NCBI RefSeq assembly: GCF_028826105.1
Contig: NZ_JAQGPL010000001.1
Coordinates: 1,948,501-2,012,500, forward strand
Reading direction: 5' to 3'
Source: Paenibacillus humicola
GTDB lineage: Bacteria > Bacillota > Bacilli > Paenibacillales > Paenibacillaceae
DNA: 64,000 nucleotides
A program made the position numbers and the translations under genes. This document shows, one piece after another, positions 1-8,408 of this stretch. How positions within the stretch are numbered: the stretch's first letter is position 1; every line of letters begins with the position of its first letter. The notes beneath the pieces were generated by a model, which had not been told where the DNA came from, made no database searches, and worked only from the letters and a program-made list of their open reading frames with translations.

Positions 1-1758
1 TTTCGCGCGCTCAAATTCAATCTGCCGTGGTCGAGCTACCGCATGGGCGGCGCCTTCGACCTTCAGCATCAGGCCGTCCGCGATCTCGGCTTCTGGCGCG
101 GCTTCCTCGACATGATGGCGGAAAACCGTTACAATGCGCTGACGCTGTGGAACCTTCACCCGTTCCCGTACATGTTCAGGCCGAAGAACTTTCCCAAAGC
201 TTGTCCGCTCACGGACGATGAGCTGGCGGTATGGAGGACGTATTGGACGTCGCTGTTCCGGATGGCGAAGGAGCGGGGCATCGAGACGTATATGGTCAAC
301 TGGAACATCTTCGTCTCGGACGCCTTTAAGGAGCATTACGACGGCGATGCCGTCAGCGACCTGGAGCATTATTTCGGCGACTCGTATTCCACGGACGAGA
401 TCAAACGGTACACCCGCGAATGCGTCACACAGATGATCGATGAATACCCCGATTTGACCGGAATCGGCACGTCGCTCGGGGAGCGCATGCACGATATGAC
501 TCCGCAGGACCGGCAGACGTGGATTGAGGACGTTTATTACGAAGGCATGAAGCGGGCGGGCCGGCCCGTCAAATTCATTCACCGCGCGCCGTTTTCCGTC
601 GATCCGCACATTACGCGGGATTCGATCGAGCGGAGCGGCCTGCCGGAGCCGGTTTGGGTCGAGGTAAAATTCAACTGGTCCCATGCTTATTCCTCGCCCG
701 AGCTGATGCTGACGCACGGCGGCTCGGCCGGCATGGAGGGCTACTGGAATCCGCAGCCGTCGAACTACAAAATCACCTGGATGGTGCGCAACGAGGATTT
801 CTTCACGCTGCGCTGGGCGCAGCTGGATTTCGTCAGGGCCCATATCGCGGCGAACGGACACGATTACGTCGGCGGCTATTACGTCGGCTCCGAATGCTTC
901 GTTCCGGCCGACGACTATTCCCATGTGAAGGACCATCCTCATATGGAATGGGAATACGCGTACGAGAAAAACTGGCTGTATTATATGCTGTGGGGCAGGC
1001 TGCTTTACGATCCGGAGACGCCGGATGCCGTCTTCGAGCAGGCGATCGGCCGCCGGTACGGCAAGCAGGCGGGCGGACCGCTGCTCCGCGCCTATTCGTC
1101 CGTCTGCGGCATGCCGATGGCGCTCGCTTCGTTTTTCGCGTTTACGTGGGACTTTACTTTATATGCGGAAGGCTTCATTTCGAGCGACAATTCGAAATGC
1201 GATTCTCCCGCCGAGGCGTTCATTTCGCTTGAGGACATGCTCGAGAGCCGAACGTTCGATCCGGCCTATCTGCCGCTCCGGGAGTTTGCGGAACGCGAGG
1301 CGCGCGGGGACGATATGGAAGGCCGCGTCACGCCGCTCGCGCTGGCGGACCGGCTGGAAGCGGATGCGAAGCGGGGACTTGAGCTGCTGAAGGAGATCGA
1401 TTCGCCCGAACGGTCCGCACTGGAATGCGAGAAAGCGGATATTGAGGCATGGGCGAGTCTGGGGCTTTATTTTGCCGCCAAGCTGCGGGCCGGCGTCTGC
1501 TGCGCGCGCTATGAGCGGACCGGCGACGCCGCGGAGCTGCGGAAGGCCGCCGAATGGATCGGCACGGAGCATGCCGCCGGCCACTGGGAGCGGCTTGTCG
1601 CGGTGACGAAGGAGCATTACCGGGAGCAGCCGCTGCTGCACCTGGGCGCAACGCCTTTTACGTGGGAATTGTTTCGGCCGCAGGTTGCGGCGGATATCGA
1701 TTTTGTGAACGGAAAAGGGGCGATGGAGCATGTTGAAGGTGATGATCGTCGAGGATGA
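1..1758 (+). CDS. Glycoside hydrolase-like protein, N-terminus missing (partial)
   Basis: The frame is open from the first base of the window, so the true start lies upstream; 585 residues are visible. The visible N-terminus (RALKFNLPWSSYR, then a FWRGFLDMMAENRYNALTLW segment) resembles the catalytic-barrel entry of proteins annotated as alpha-glucuronidase-like or family 20/67-type glycosidases; this is from memory of such families and the exact family is uncertain. The protein is rich in Trp and Tyr, as expected of a sugar-binding barrel, and no signal peptide can be judged. Its last 29 bases overlap the response regulator gene in another frame, indicating translational coupling. The neighbouring importer, family 2 hydrolase and sugar-acid dehydratase suggest it processes an imported oligosaccharide, possibly one containing uronic acid. 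That role is inference. Confidence 0.6.
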   Translation, partial: FRALKFNLPWSSYRMGGAFDLQHQAVRDLGFWRGFLDMMAENRYNALTLWNLHPFPYMFRPKNFPKACPLTDDELAVWRTYWTSLFRMAKERGIETYMVNWNIFVSDAFKEHYDGDAVSDLEHYFGDSYSTDEIKRYTRECVTQMIDEYPDLTGIGTSLGERMHDMTPQDRQTWIEDVYYEGMKRAGRPVKFIHRAPFSVDPHITRDSIERSGLPEPVWVEVKFNWSHAYSSPELMLTHGGSAGMEGYWNPQPSNYKITWMVRNEDFFTLRWAQLDFVRAHIAANGHDYVGGYYVGSECFVPADDYSHVKDHPHMEWEYAYEKNWLYYMLWGRLLYDPETPDAVFEQAIGRRYGKQAGGPLLRAYSSVCGMPMALASFFAFTWDFTLYAEGFISSDNSKCDSPAEAFISLEDMLESRTFDPAYLPLREFAEREARGDDMEGRVTPLALADRLEADAKRGLELLKEIDSPERSALECEKADIEAWASLGLYFAAKLRAGVCCARYERTGDAAELRKAAEWIGTEHAAGHWERLVAVTKEHYREQPLLHLGATPFTWELFRPQVAADIDFVNGKGAMEHVEGDDRRG

Positions 1759-3268
1759 GGACATCGTCCGGGATGAAATCAAACATTTGATCGACTGGGA
1801 AAATCACGGCTTCTCGCTGATCGCCGAAGCGCGGAACGGCCGCGAAGGCTTGCAGCTCTTCGAGGAACGGAACCCGGACATCATCATTTCGGATATTAAG
1901 ATGCCGGGGCTCGGCGGGCTCGAAATGACGTCCACCATTCTGGACCGGCAGAAGCACAAAAAGGTCATTTTGCTCACCGCATTCGGCGATTTCGATTTTG
2001 CGCGGGAAGCGATCAAGCTTGGCATTCATTCCTACGTGCTGAAGCACGAGCTGGACGGCGCCGTGCTGGTGCAGGAGCTGAACAAGGCGAGGCAGCAGAT
2101 CGAAGAGGAAGAAAGCGCCGAATATTTGGCCCGCAAGGAACATCTCCGGATGTTCCTGAAGCGGGTTGCGGCGCATCCGGACGACGCTTCTCCGGGTCTC
2201 GGCCGTCCGTTTCCCTGGCAGGGACGGACGGGCATGTTTATTCTGGGTTTCGACCGTGTGCAGTCGCAAGGGCAGCAGGGGCAAGCAGTGCCGGAAGGCG
2301 AAGGGGTGGAGCGCAGCGAGTTTATCGATTTCCTGTATACCCGCCTGTTCAAGGGCGTCGATGCCGAAGCGGCGGATTTGAACGGCCGCGAGGCAGCCGT
2401 GTTCGTCCGCGTGCCCGAATCGTTCAGCGAGAAAAAAAGGTACGAATTTTGCTGGTCGTTTGCCCGCCATCTGCAGCAGCGCATTTCGGAGGTATACGGC
2501 TGCACGGTATCCATTGCGATCGGGCCGGCGTTCGAGCATGCCCGCGATATCGGAAAATCGCTCCGGACAACGAAGCAAATCTATGCGCTCCGGATGTTCA
2601 GCAAAAGCAGCTGCATTCTGACCGATGTGCGGAAAATCGGCGTTCCGGACGGCGAATACGGCGCCGCGGACCGGCTGCTCGCTGAAATACGCGACAGCCT
2701 TCAAGCGGAGGAATACGACGTCGCCGTCAAAAAAATCGAAGAGCTGTTTACGCGCCGTCTCGTGGCGCTGCAGGATCCGGCTTTTGTGCGCAAGTGCGTG
2801 TTCGAGCTCGTCCGCATCGTCAACGCGCGGCGGCCGCCGCAGCAGCCGGTGATCGATCCGATCGAGAAGCTTGCGGAAATTTACGAGCTGGACAACGTCT
2901 TCGGTATCTCCGAATGGTTTGCGGACATCGTCCGGCAGCTGGCGGAGGAATCGAGCAGCAAATACAGCCGCAAAATCCGGGACGTGCTGCAATATATTCA
3001 TGTCAACTATCAGCGGGACATCTCCCTGAACGAAGTCGCCGACCGGCTGGGGCTCAGCCTGATTTATACAAGCCAGCTGTTCAAAAAGGAAGTCGGCGTT
3101 TCCTTCGTCGCCTATATCGCGAGGTACCGGATCGAACGCGCCCGCGAGCTGCTGGAAACGGGTAAATACAAGGTGCACGAGGTCGGCGCGATGGTCGGCT
3201 ACCAGACGGTGCAGTACTTCTGCAAAACCTATAAGCGGATAACGGGCAAAAATCCCGGCGATCGTTAA
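1730..3268 (+). CDS. AraC-type response regulator (YesN-like)
   Basis: This 512-residue protein has an N-terminal receiver domain (about residues 1-120, acidic pocket VEDED near residues 7-11, probable phosphorylated Asp55 in IIISDIKMPG) and a C-terminal AraC-type double helix-turn-helix (about residues 410-512, with ISLNEVADRLGLS and the GYQTVQYFCKTYKRITGKNP segment). The middle region is the variable linker typical of YesN-like regulators. The kinase gene follows 43 bases downstream and is the obvious partner. YesN-type regulators usually activate adjacent CUT1 sugar importer genes, so the importer at 5154-8392 is the expected target. The ATG at 1730 lies inside the end of the preceding gene. 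Confidence 0.9.
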   Translation: MLKVMIVEDEDIVRDEIKHLIDWENHGFSLIAEARNGREGLQLFEERNPDIIISDIKMPGLGGLEMTSTILDRQKHKKVILLTAFGDFDFAREAIKLGIHSYVLKHELDGAVLVQELNKARQQIEEEESAEYLARKEHLRMFLKRVAAHPDDASPGLGRPFPWQGRTGMFILGFDRVQSQGQQGQAVPEGEGVERSEFIDFLYTRLFKGVDAEAADLNGREAAVFVRVPESFSEKKRYEFCWSFARHLQQRISEVYGCTVSIAIGPAFEHARDIGKSLRTTKQIYALRMFSKSSCILTDVRKIGVPDGEYGAADRLLAEIRDSLQAEEYDVAVKKIEELFTRRLVALQDPAFVRKCVFELVRIVNARRPPQQPVIDPIEKLAEIYELDNVFGISEWFADIVRQLAEESSSKYSRKIRDVLQYIHVNYQRDISLNEVADRLGLSLIYTSQLFKKEVGVSFVAYIARYRIERARELLETGKYKVHEVGAMVGYQTVQYFCKTYKRITGKNPGDR

Positions 3269-3311
3269 CCATACAACTTAGACGGAAAGGGATGACAAGG
3301 CGATCGGTACT

Positions 3312-5066
3312 ATGCGAATCAAGACGAAAATCGTGACGCTCGTATTTCTCGCCGTGACGCTGTCGGTCGTATTGATGGCCGTATCGATGTATTTGTTCGT
3401 CAACCCCATTCTGAGCAGGCAGACGATCCGGGACAATCAGGCTATCGTCGAGAAAATCGCCCAGCAGATCTCGTATACGCTCGACGATACGATTACCTAC
3501 GCGAAGGGCATCATTGTCAACGACCAGCTGCAGACGCTGCTGAAGCGGGCGACCGTCTCGAAGGGCTACGATTATTTCTCATCGCTTTGGCAGATCAATT
3601 CCCTGCTGAAGGAATACGGCTTTCTGCGCGACAACATTATCGTCGATATGAGCGTTATCGACCCGCACAACAAACCGCTGCTGCTGAGCGGCGTCTATTA
3701 CAGCCAGCTGAATGAAAGCTGGTTCGACCCTTTCCGCAATAACAATACGTTTAACGGAGTATCCATGCCGCATGTCGTGGTTGCGCCGTCGAACACGTCC
3801 AGTCTTTATGTAATGACCTACGTCATCAATATCTACGATAAGCAAAATCCGTCTCCGAACGTGTATCTGGGCAAGCTCCTGATTCATCTGGATTATAACG
3901 CGCTTATTAAACCGATGCTGGTCGACCCGTCGCTTGGCATCGCGATCGCCGCGTACAATCAATCGAACCAGCTGATTTACGCCCCCGACCGGAAAGCCTC
4001 CCCTGTCCCCGGCGAAATTTTGAATGGCGCTGCGCAGTCGCAAAACGCCGTATTAAAGTCGGGCCAATATTACCTGTCCGAAACGATACCGTCAACGAAC
4101 TGGAAAATAACCGGTACGATTTCCAAACGAAAAATCAATGCGAACATCACCTATTTCAACTATACGATGGTGTATATTTTTCTCATCTGCCTGCTGTTTA
4201 TGTGGATCATCATTTACCCCGTCGCCGCCAATGTGACGAAGCCGCTCCTGAAGCTGGTCCGCGGCATGAGGCAGGTGGGCAAAGGGGAATTTCAGACGCA
4301 TATCGAGGTGAAGAGCGGGGACGAAATCGAGGAAGCGGCCCAGGTCTTCAACCGGATGGTCAAGGATATTAAAAATTTGATCGACGAGTCCGTCGAACGG
4401 GAGAAGAAGGAACGCGAGCTCGGGCTGAAAATGTTTATGCTGCAGATCAACCCGCATTTTATAGCGAACACCTTGAACGCGATCATGTACCTCGCCCGGA
4501 AGGCGAACGCGCCGGATATCGTCCGGCTGACGAAGGCGTTTATCTCCTTCATGCAGTCGACGCTTTACAATCATCCCGGCATGCTCGCGTCGATCAGCGA
4601 CGAGATCCGTTATATCAACGATTACAGCCTTATTCTCAAATACCGCTATAACGATTCGGTCGAGGTGATCTGGCAGGTCGAGGAATCGTGCAAAGCGTAT
4701 AAAATTCCGAAAATGATCCTGTACCCGCTGGTCGAGAACAGCATCTTTCACGGTCTTCTGCCCGCCCTGCGGAAAGGCTGGGTGAGGATCGGCATTTCGG
4801 AGGACGCGCAGCTGCTCCGCGTCAGCGTGGCGGACAACGGCATCGGTATCGCGCCGGAGACGCTGGAGAAGCTTCAGGCGCAGCTGGCTTCGCCGTCCGT
4901 CGACGAGAATACGAGCCATATCGGGCTGCTGAACGCCAACAACCGGCTGCGGCTGCTGTTCGGCGAAGCCGGCGCGCTTCAGATCGAAAGCGCCGAAAAC
5001 GAAGGCACGCGCGTCAGCTTCTCGCTGCCGCTCATGCTCCTTGAGCACGACCCTAAAAATGTATAA
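3312..5066 (+). CDS. Sensor histidine kinase (YesM-like)
   Basis: The 584-residue membrane kinase has a first membrane helix near residues 8-30, an extracellular sensor region, a second helix near residues 280-305 (YIFLICLLFMWIIIYPV), a HAMP linker (VTKPLLKLVRGMRQVGKGEF), a His_kinase-type phosphoacceptor segment (QINPHFIANTLNAI, His near residue 382) and a C-terminal ATPase domain with an N box (LYPLVENSIFHGL) and G boxes (VADNGIGI). This is the LytS/YesM arrangement. It would phosphorylate the upstream AraC-type regulator in response to an extracellular carbohydrate or to the loaded binding protein. The Shine-Dalgarno before ATG 3312 is weak, which fits translation following the preceding gene. 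Confidence 0.92.
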   Translation: MRIKTKIVTLVFLAVTLSVVLMAVSMYLFVNPILSRQTIRDNQAIVEKIAQQISYTLDDTITYAKGIIVNDQLQTLLKRATVSKGYDYFSSLWQINSLLKEYGFLRDNIIVDMSVIDPHNKPLLLSGVYYSQLNESWFDPFRNNNTFNGVSMPHVVVAPSNTSSLYVMTYVINIYDKQNPSPNVYLGKLLIHLDYNALIKPMLVDPSLGIAIAAYNQSNQLIYAPDRKASPVPGEILNGAAQSQNAVLKSGQYYLSETIPSTNWKITGTISKRKINANITYFNYTMVYIFLICLLFMWIIIYPVAANVTKPLLKLVRGMRQVGKGEFQTHIEVKSGDEIEEAAQVFNRMVKDIKNLIDESVEREKKERELGLKMFMLQINPHFIANTLNAIMYLARKANAPDIVRLTKAFISFMQSTLYNHPGMLASISDEIRYINDYSLILKYRYNDSVEVIWQVEESCKAYKIPKMILYPLVENSIFHGLLPALRKGWVRIGISEDAQLLRVSVADNGIGIAPETLEKLQAQLASPSVDENTSHIGLLNANNRLRLLFGEAGALQIESAENEGTRVSFSLPLMLLEHDPKNV

Positions 5067-5153
5067 CGGATCCTAATTTTGAACCATGCTTTCGCGCTCC
5101 TGCGGATGGTACATTCAAGGTGCAGGCAGACGATAAAAAGAGGAGGAGCTGGA

Positions 5154-6509
5154 ATGAAAGCTCGTATGAAAAGGGGATTTTCGCTGCTGCTGGCCGGGGT
5201 CATGTCCGCTGCGCTTTTGGCGTCGTGCGCCGGCGGCGGGGGCAAGCCGGCCGCCGACAACGGAGGCGGGCAGACGAACCAGGGCTCGGCGAACGACACG
5301 AAGGCGACCGGTAAAAAGACGGATATCAACATCTGGTTATGGGACGTATCGGACAGCCGCAAAAAGTACTACGAGGAATTTACGAAGCTGTATCCGCAGT
5401 ACAACGTCGTGCTGACCTCGGTCCAGGCTAAGGACATGGCGCAAAAGCTGCAGACCGCGCTGGCGTCCGGGGCCGATTTGCCCGATATCGCCTGGCTGGA
5501 GCAGACGTACCGCGGCAAGCTGCTGTCGCTGAACATTTGGGAGGACCTGTCGAAGCCGCCTTATAATCTCGACAAATCGCAGGTGCTCGATTACCTGATT
5601 CCGCTGGAAACGACGGAGAGCGGCGTCTATGTCGGTCCCGAAGCGCCTTCCGTCGCAGGTATGGCGTACAAGCGGGCGCTGACCAAAAAATATTTCGGCA
5701 CGGACGATCCGGCCGCGCTGCAAAAAATATTTACCGATTGGGATACCTTCATCGAAAAAGGCAAAGAAGTTAAACAGAAATCGAATGGAAGCGTATACAT
5801 GTTCGCCAGCCTCGGCGACGCGTATCAGTTCCTGAAAGGCCAGTCGTCGACGCCGTTCATCAATGGCAACAAGCTGAACTTCGACCAGGGCGTGGCGCCG
5901 ATTTTGCAAAAGCTGGTGGAAATGAAGCAGGCGGGCATCATCGATACGATCGATTCCGCGTCGCCGGCCGAAGGCACGTCGTACACGGACGAAACGCACA
6001 TTTTCTATCCGTGCGCCAACTGGTCCGTCGACTTCACCATCAAAGCCAACGACAAAAACGGCATCGGCCGCTGGGGCTTCATGATTCCGCCGGGCGGACC
6101 GTTCCCTTACGGCGGCACGGTGCAGGGCGTTCCGGCGAAAGCCAAAAACAAAGAAGGCGCGGCCGCTTTGATCAACTTCTTCTTCATGACCCAGAAGGGC
6201 TCGGAGCTCGCGCGCGATCAGAAAGGCAACTTCTCGCCTTACAAGCCGGTGTACGACATTCCGAATTTCTACTCGCATAAAGACGAGTATTTCGCCGGAC
6301 AGGACGTCATGAAAGCGTTTGAGACCGAAATTTTCCCGAACATCAAGTCGGTCCGCCTGCCGAGCAAATACGATCAGGATATCGACGATGCGATGAATGT
6401 CGCGATCCAGACGATCAACGCGTCGGATAACGGCAACGTCGCCGTCGCCGACCTGGTCAGCAAGATGGAAAACGATATTATGACCAAGCAGCCGGATATC
6501 GAGAAATAA
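5154..6509 (+). CDS. Sugar ABC transporter solute-binding lipoprotein (family 1)
   Basis: The 451-residue product starts with a lipoprotein signal: positively charged KARMKR, a hydrophobic stretch and lipobox LLASC with Cys25 as the lipidated residue. The mature part starts with a Gly/Asn-rich linker and then shows family 1 binding-protein features (INIWLWDVSDSRKKYYEEFTK, LPDIAWLEQTYRGKL). An in-frame codon at 5079 would add 25 residues before the charged region; ATG 5154 is preferred because AGGAGGAG lies just upstream and the signal peptide starts there. It is followed by an intrinsic terminator-like hairpin and then two permease genes, so it is the extracellular receptor of that importer. 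The substrate is not determined. Confidence 0.93.
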   Translation: MKARMKRGFSLLLAGVMSAALLASCAGGGGKPAADNGGGQTNQGSANDTKATGKKTDINIWLWDVSDSRKKYYEEFTKLYPQYNVVLTSVQAKDMAQKLQTALASGADLPDIAWLEQTYRGKLLSLNIWEDLSKPPYNLDKSQVLDYLIPLETTESGVYVGPEAPSVAGMAYKRALTKKYFGTDDPAALQKIFTDWDTFIEKGKEVKQKSNGSVYMFASLGDAYQFLKGQSSTPFINGNKLNFDQGVAPILQKLVEMKQAGIIDTIDSASPAEGTSYTDETHIFYPCANWSVDFTIKANDKNGIGRWGFMIPPGGPFPYGGTVQGVPAKAKNKEGAAALINFFFMTQKGSELARDQKGNFSPYKPVYDIPNFYSHKDEYFAGQDVMKAFETEIFPNIKSVRLPSKYDQDIDDAMNVAIQTINASDNGNVAVADLVSKMENDIMTKQPDIEK

Positions 6510-6523
6510 CAAGCCGGAGCAGG

Positions 6524-6562
6524 AGAGGGAGTTTGGTCTTGCCGACTAGCTCCCTCTTTTTT
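6524..6562 (+). terminator. Intergenic hairpin with U-tract between binding-protein and permease genes
   Basis: An 8-bp inverted repeat (AGAGGGAG at 6524-6531 and CTCCCTCT at 6550-6557) encloses an 18-base loop and is followed by a run of T. It resembles an intrinsic terminator but sits inside a transporter operon. It probably reduces read-through, so that the binding protein is made in excess over the permeases, or protects the 3' end of the upstream message. Confidence 0.7.
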
Positions 6563-6678
6563 CAATCTGAAGGAAGATAAACGTAATGGCTTGAGACCAT
6601 AGGGGAGAAGATTATTCCCTGCTATAGACGGCGTTTACCCGTTACATCCGGTTTTAACCTATTCGTAAGAAGGTGAAG

Positions 6679-7575
6679 ATGATGCATTGGAATAGTAAAA
6701 AGCTGGTGCCCTACGCGCTGATTACGCCGTATTTTCTGCTCTACCTGCTGTTCAGCCTGTTTCCGATCCTGTTCTCGCTGACGCTCAGCTTCACGTCCTG
6801 GGACGGCATCACGACAAAAACGTTCGTCGGGTTCAAAAACTACATTCAAATTTTCACGAAGGACCCGCTGTTTTACAAGTCGATCCTGAATACGATGCTC
6901 ATCATCGTCATCACGATTCCGCTGGAGATCGTGTTTGGGCTTTTGCTGGCCGTATTTCTGAAGGATTTCTTCGGCAAGTCGAGATCGGTGTTCCAGCTGA
7001 TCAATTTCTTCCCGTATATTACGACGCCGGTCGCGATCGGGATCATCTTCCAGATTATGTTCGACTGGAAAACGGGAACCGTCAACCTGATCGTGGAGAA
7101 GCTCGGGGGGCATGCCGTCAACTGGCTCGGTACGGCTACGCCCGCGCGAATCGTCGTCATCATCATCGCCGCCTGGGTCAGCTACGGGTATAAAATGGTG
7201 CTGTTTCTGTCGGGTCTGTCGACGATTCCCGAGGAGCTGTACGAGTCGGCCAAAATCGACGGCGCGAAATGGATCCATTCGTTCTTCTATATTACGCTGC
7301 CGATGCTGAAGCCGATCATGATCTTCGTCGTCATTACGAGCATCATCAACGGCTTCAAGCTGTTCGACGAGCCCCAGCTCCTGTTCCAGACGGCTTCGCA
7401 GCCGATCGGGGGCCCCGATCACGCCGCCATGACGGTCGTCATCCGCTATTACGAGGTGGCGTTCCAGAACTTCCAGTTCGGCTACGGTTCGGCGATCGCG
7501 TACAGCCTCTTCATCATCATCGCGATCTTTTCGTTCCTGTCGCTCAAAGTGATGAACCGCGGGGAGGAGGCCTGA
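6679..7575 (+). CDS. Carbohydrate ABC transporter permease (MalF-type)
   Basis: The product of about 298 residues has six predicted membrane helices, the first at VPYALITPYFLLYLLFSLF, and the binding-protein-dependent permease motif ELYESAKIDGA (EAA loop) that docks to the ATPase. GTG 6673, ATG 6679 and ATG 6682 are all possible starts; AAGAAGG ends at 6673, so ATG 6679 or 6682 has the better spacing. It forms the membrane pore together with the next gene, whose start codon lies two bases after this stop codon. No ATPase gene accompanies it, as is usual for CUT1 systems that share an MsmX-type ATPase. Confidence 0.9.
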   Translation: MMHWNSKKLVPYALITPYFLLYLLFSLFPILFSLTLSFTSWDGITTKTFVGFKNYIQIFTKDPLFYKSILNTMLIIVITIPLEIVFGLLLAVFLKDFFGKSRSVFQLINFFPYITTPVAIGIIFQIMFDWKTGTVNLIVEKLGGHAVNWLGTATPARIVVIIIAAWVSYGYKMVLFLSGLSTIPEELYESAKIDGAKWIHSFFYITLPMLKPIMIFVVITSIINGFKLFDEPQLLFQTASQPIGGPDHAAMTVVIRYYEVAFQNFQFGYGSAIAYSLFIIIAIFSFLSLKVMNRGEEA

Positions 7576-7576
7576 C

Positions 7577-8392
7577 ATGAATACGATCGTGAAGGTGCCG
7601 GTCTATTTGTTTGTGGCCGTGCTGTCCCTGCTTGCGCTCATTCCGTTCTACATGATGATCGTCATGGGCACGTACGTCAGCGAGGATTTGTATACCGGCC
7701 TGAAGCTGCTGCCGGGCAATTATTTGATTCAAAATTTCAAATCGATCATGGAGCAAAATTTTTTCCTCTTCTATTGGAACAGCCTTTACGTCTCGGTGCT
7801 GAATACGTTCGGGGCGGTGTTCATCAGCGCCTTGACAGGCTTCGCTTTCGCGAAATACAATTTCAAAGGAAAGAAAACACTTTATTACTTTATATTGGGA
7901 ACGCTCATGATACCGGCCCAGCTCGGCCTGATCGGCTTCGTCGTCGAGATGCGCACGCTCGGGCTGGCCAACACGCTCTACCCGCTCATTATCGGCGGGC
8001 TGGCTAACGCCTTCGGCGTGTTCTGGATGACCCAGTATATTTCCGGGTCCGTTCCGAATGAAATCATCGAGAGCGGCAGGCTGGACGGCTGCTCCGACCT
8101 CGGCATCTTTTTCCGGATCGTGGTGCCGGTCATCCGGCCGGCGGTCATTACGCTGTTCCTGCTGTTTTTCCTCTGGTCGTGGAACAACTATTTGACGCCG
8201 CTGGTCCTGATCAACAAAGAGTCGCTGTATACGATTCCGCTGGCGATCTCGACGCTCGGGAGCGAATACCGGACGGACTATTCCGCCCGCATCCTGGCGC
8301 TGGCCATTGCGACGATTCCGATTCTCATTTTGTTCGGCTTCGGCTCGAAGCATCTGATCCGGGGGCTCGTCGGCGGAAGTATCAAAGGATAA
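7577..8392 (+). CDS. Carbohydrate ABC transporter permease (MalG-type)
   Basis: The 271-residue inner-membrane permease begins with a hydrophobic helix (VPVYLFVAVLSLLALIPFYM) and carries the EAA loop (EIIESGRLDGCSDLGIFF) typical of MalG-type subunits. It pairs with the preceding MalF-type subunit, from which it is separated by one base, so the two are translationally coupled. The glycoside hydrolase gene follows 16 bases later with its own GGAAGGAG ribosome binding site, so import and hydrolysis are in one transcription unit. Confidence 0.9.
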   Translation: MNTIVKVPVYLFVAVLSLLALIPFYMMIVMGTYVSEDLYTGLKLLPGNYLIQNFKSIMEQNFFLFYWNSLYVSVLNTFGAVFISALTGFAFAKYNFKGKKTLYYFILGTLMIPAQLGLIGFVVEMRTLGLANTLYPLIIGGLANAFGVFWMTQYISGSVPNEIIESGRLDGCSDLGIFFRIVVPVIRPAVITLFLLFFLWSWNNYLTPLVLINKESLYTIPLAISTLGSEYRTDYSARILALAIATIPILILFGFGSKHLIRGLVGGSIKG

Positions 8393-8408
8393 CGGAAGGA
8401 GCCGGTAG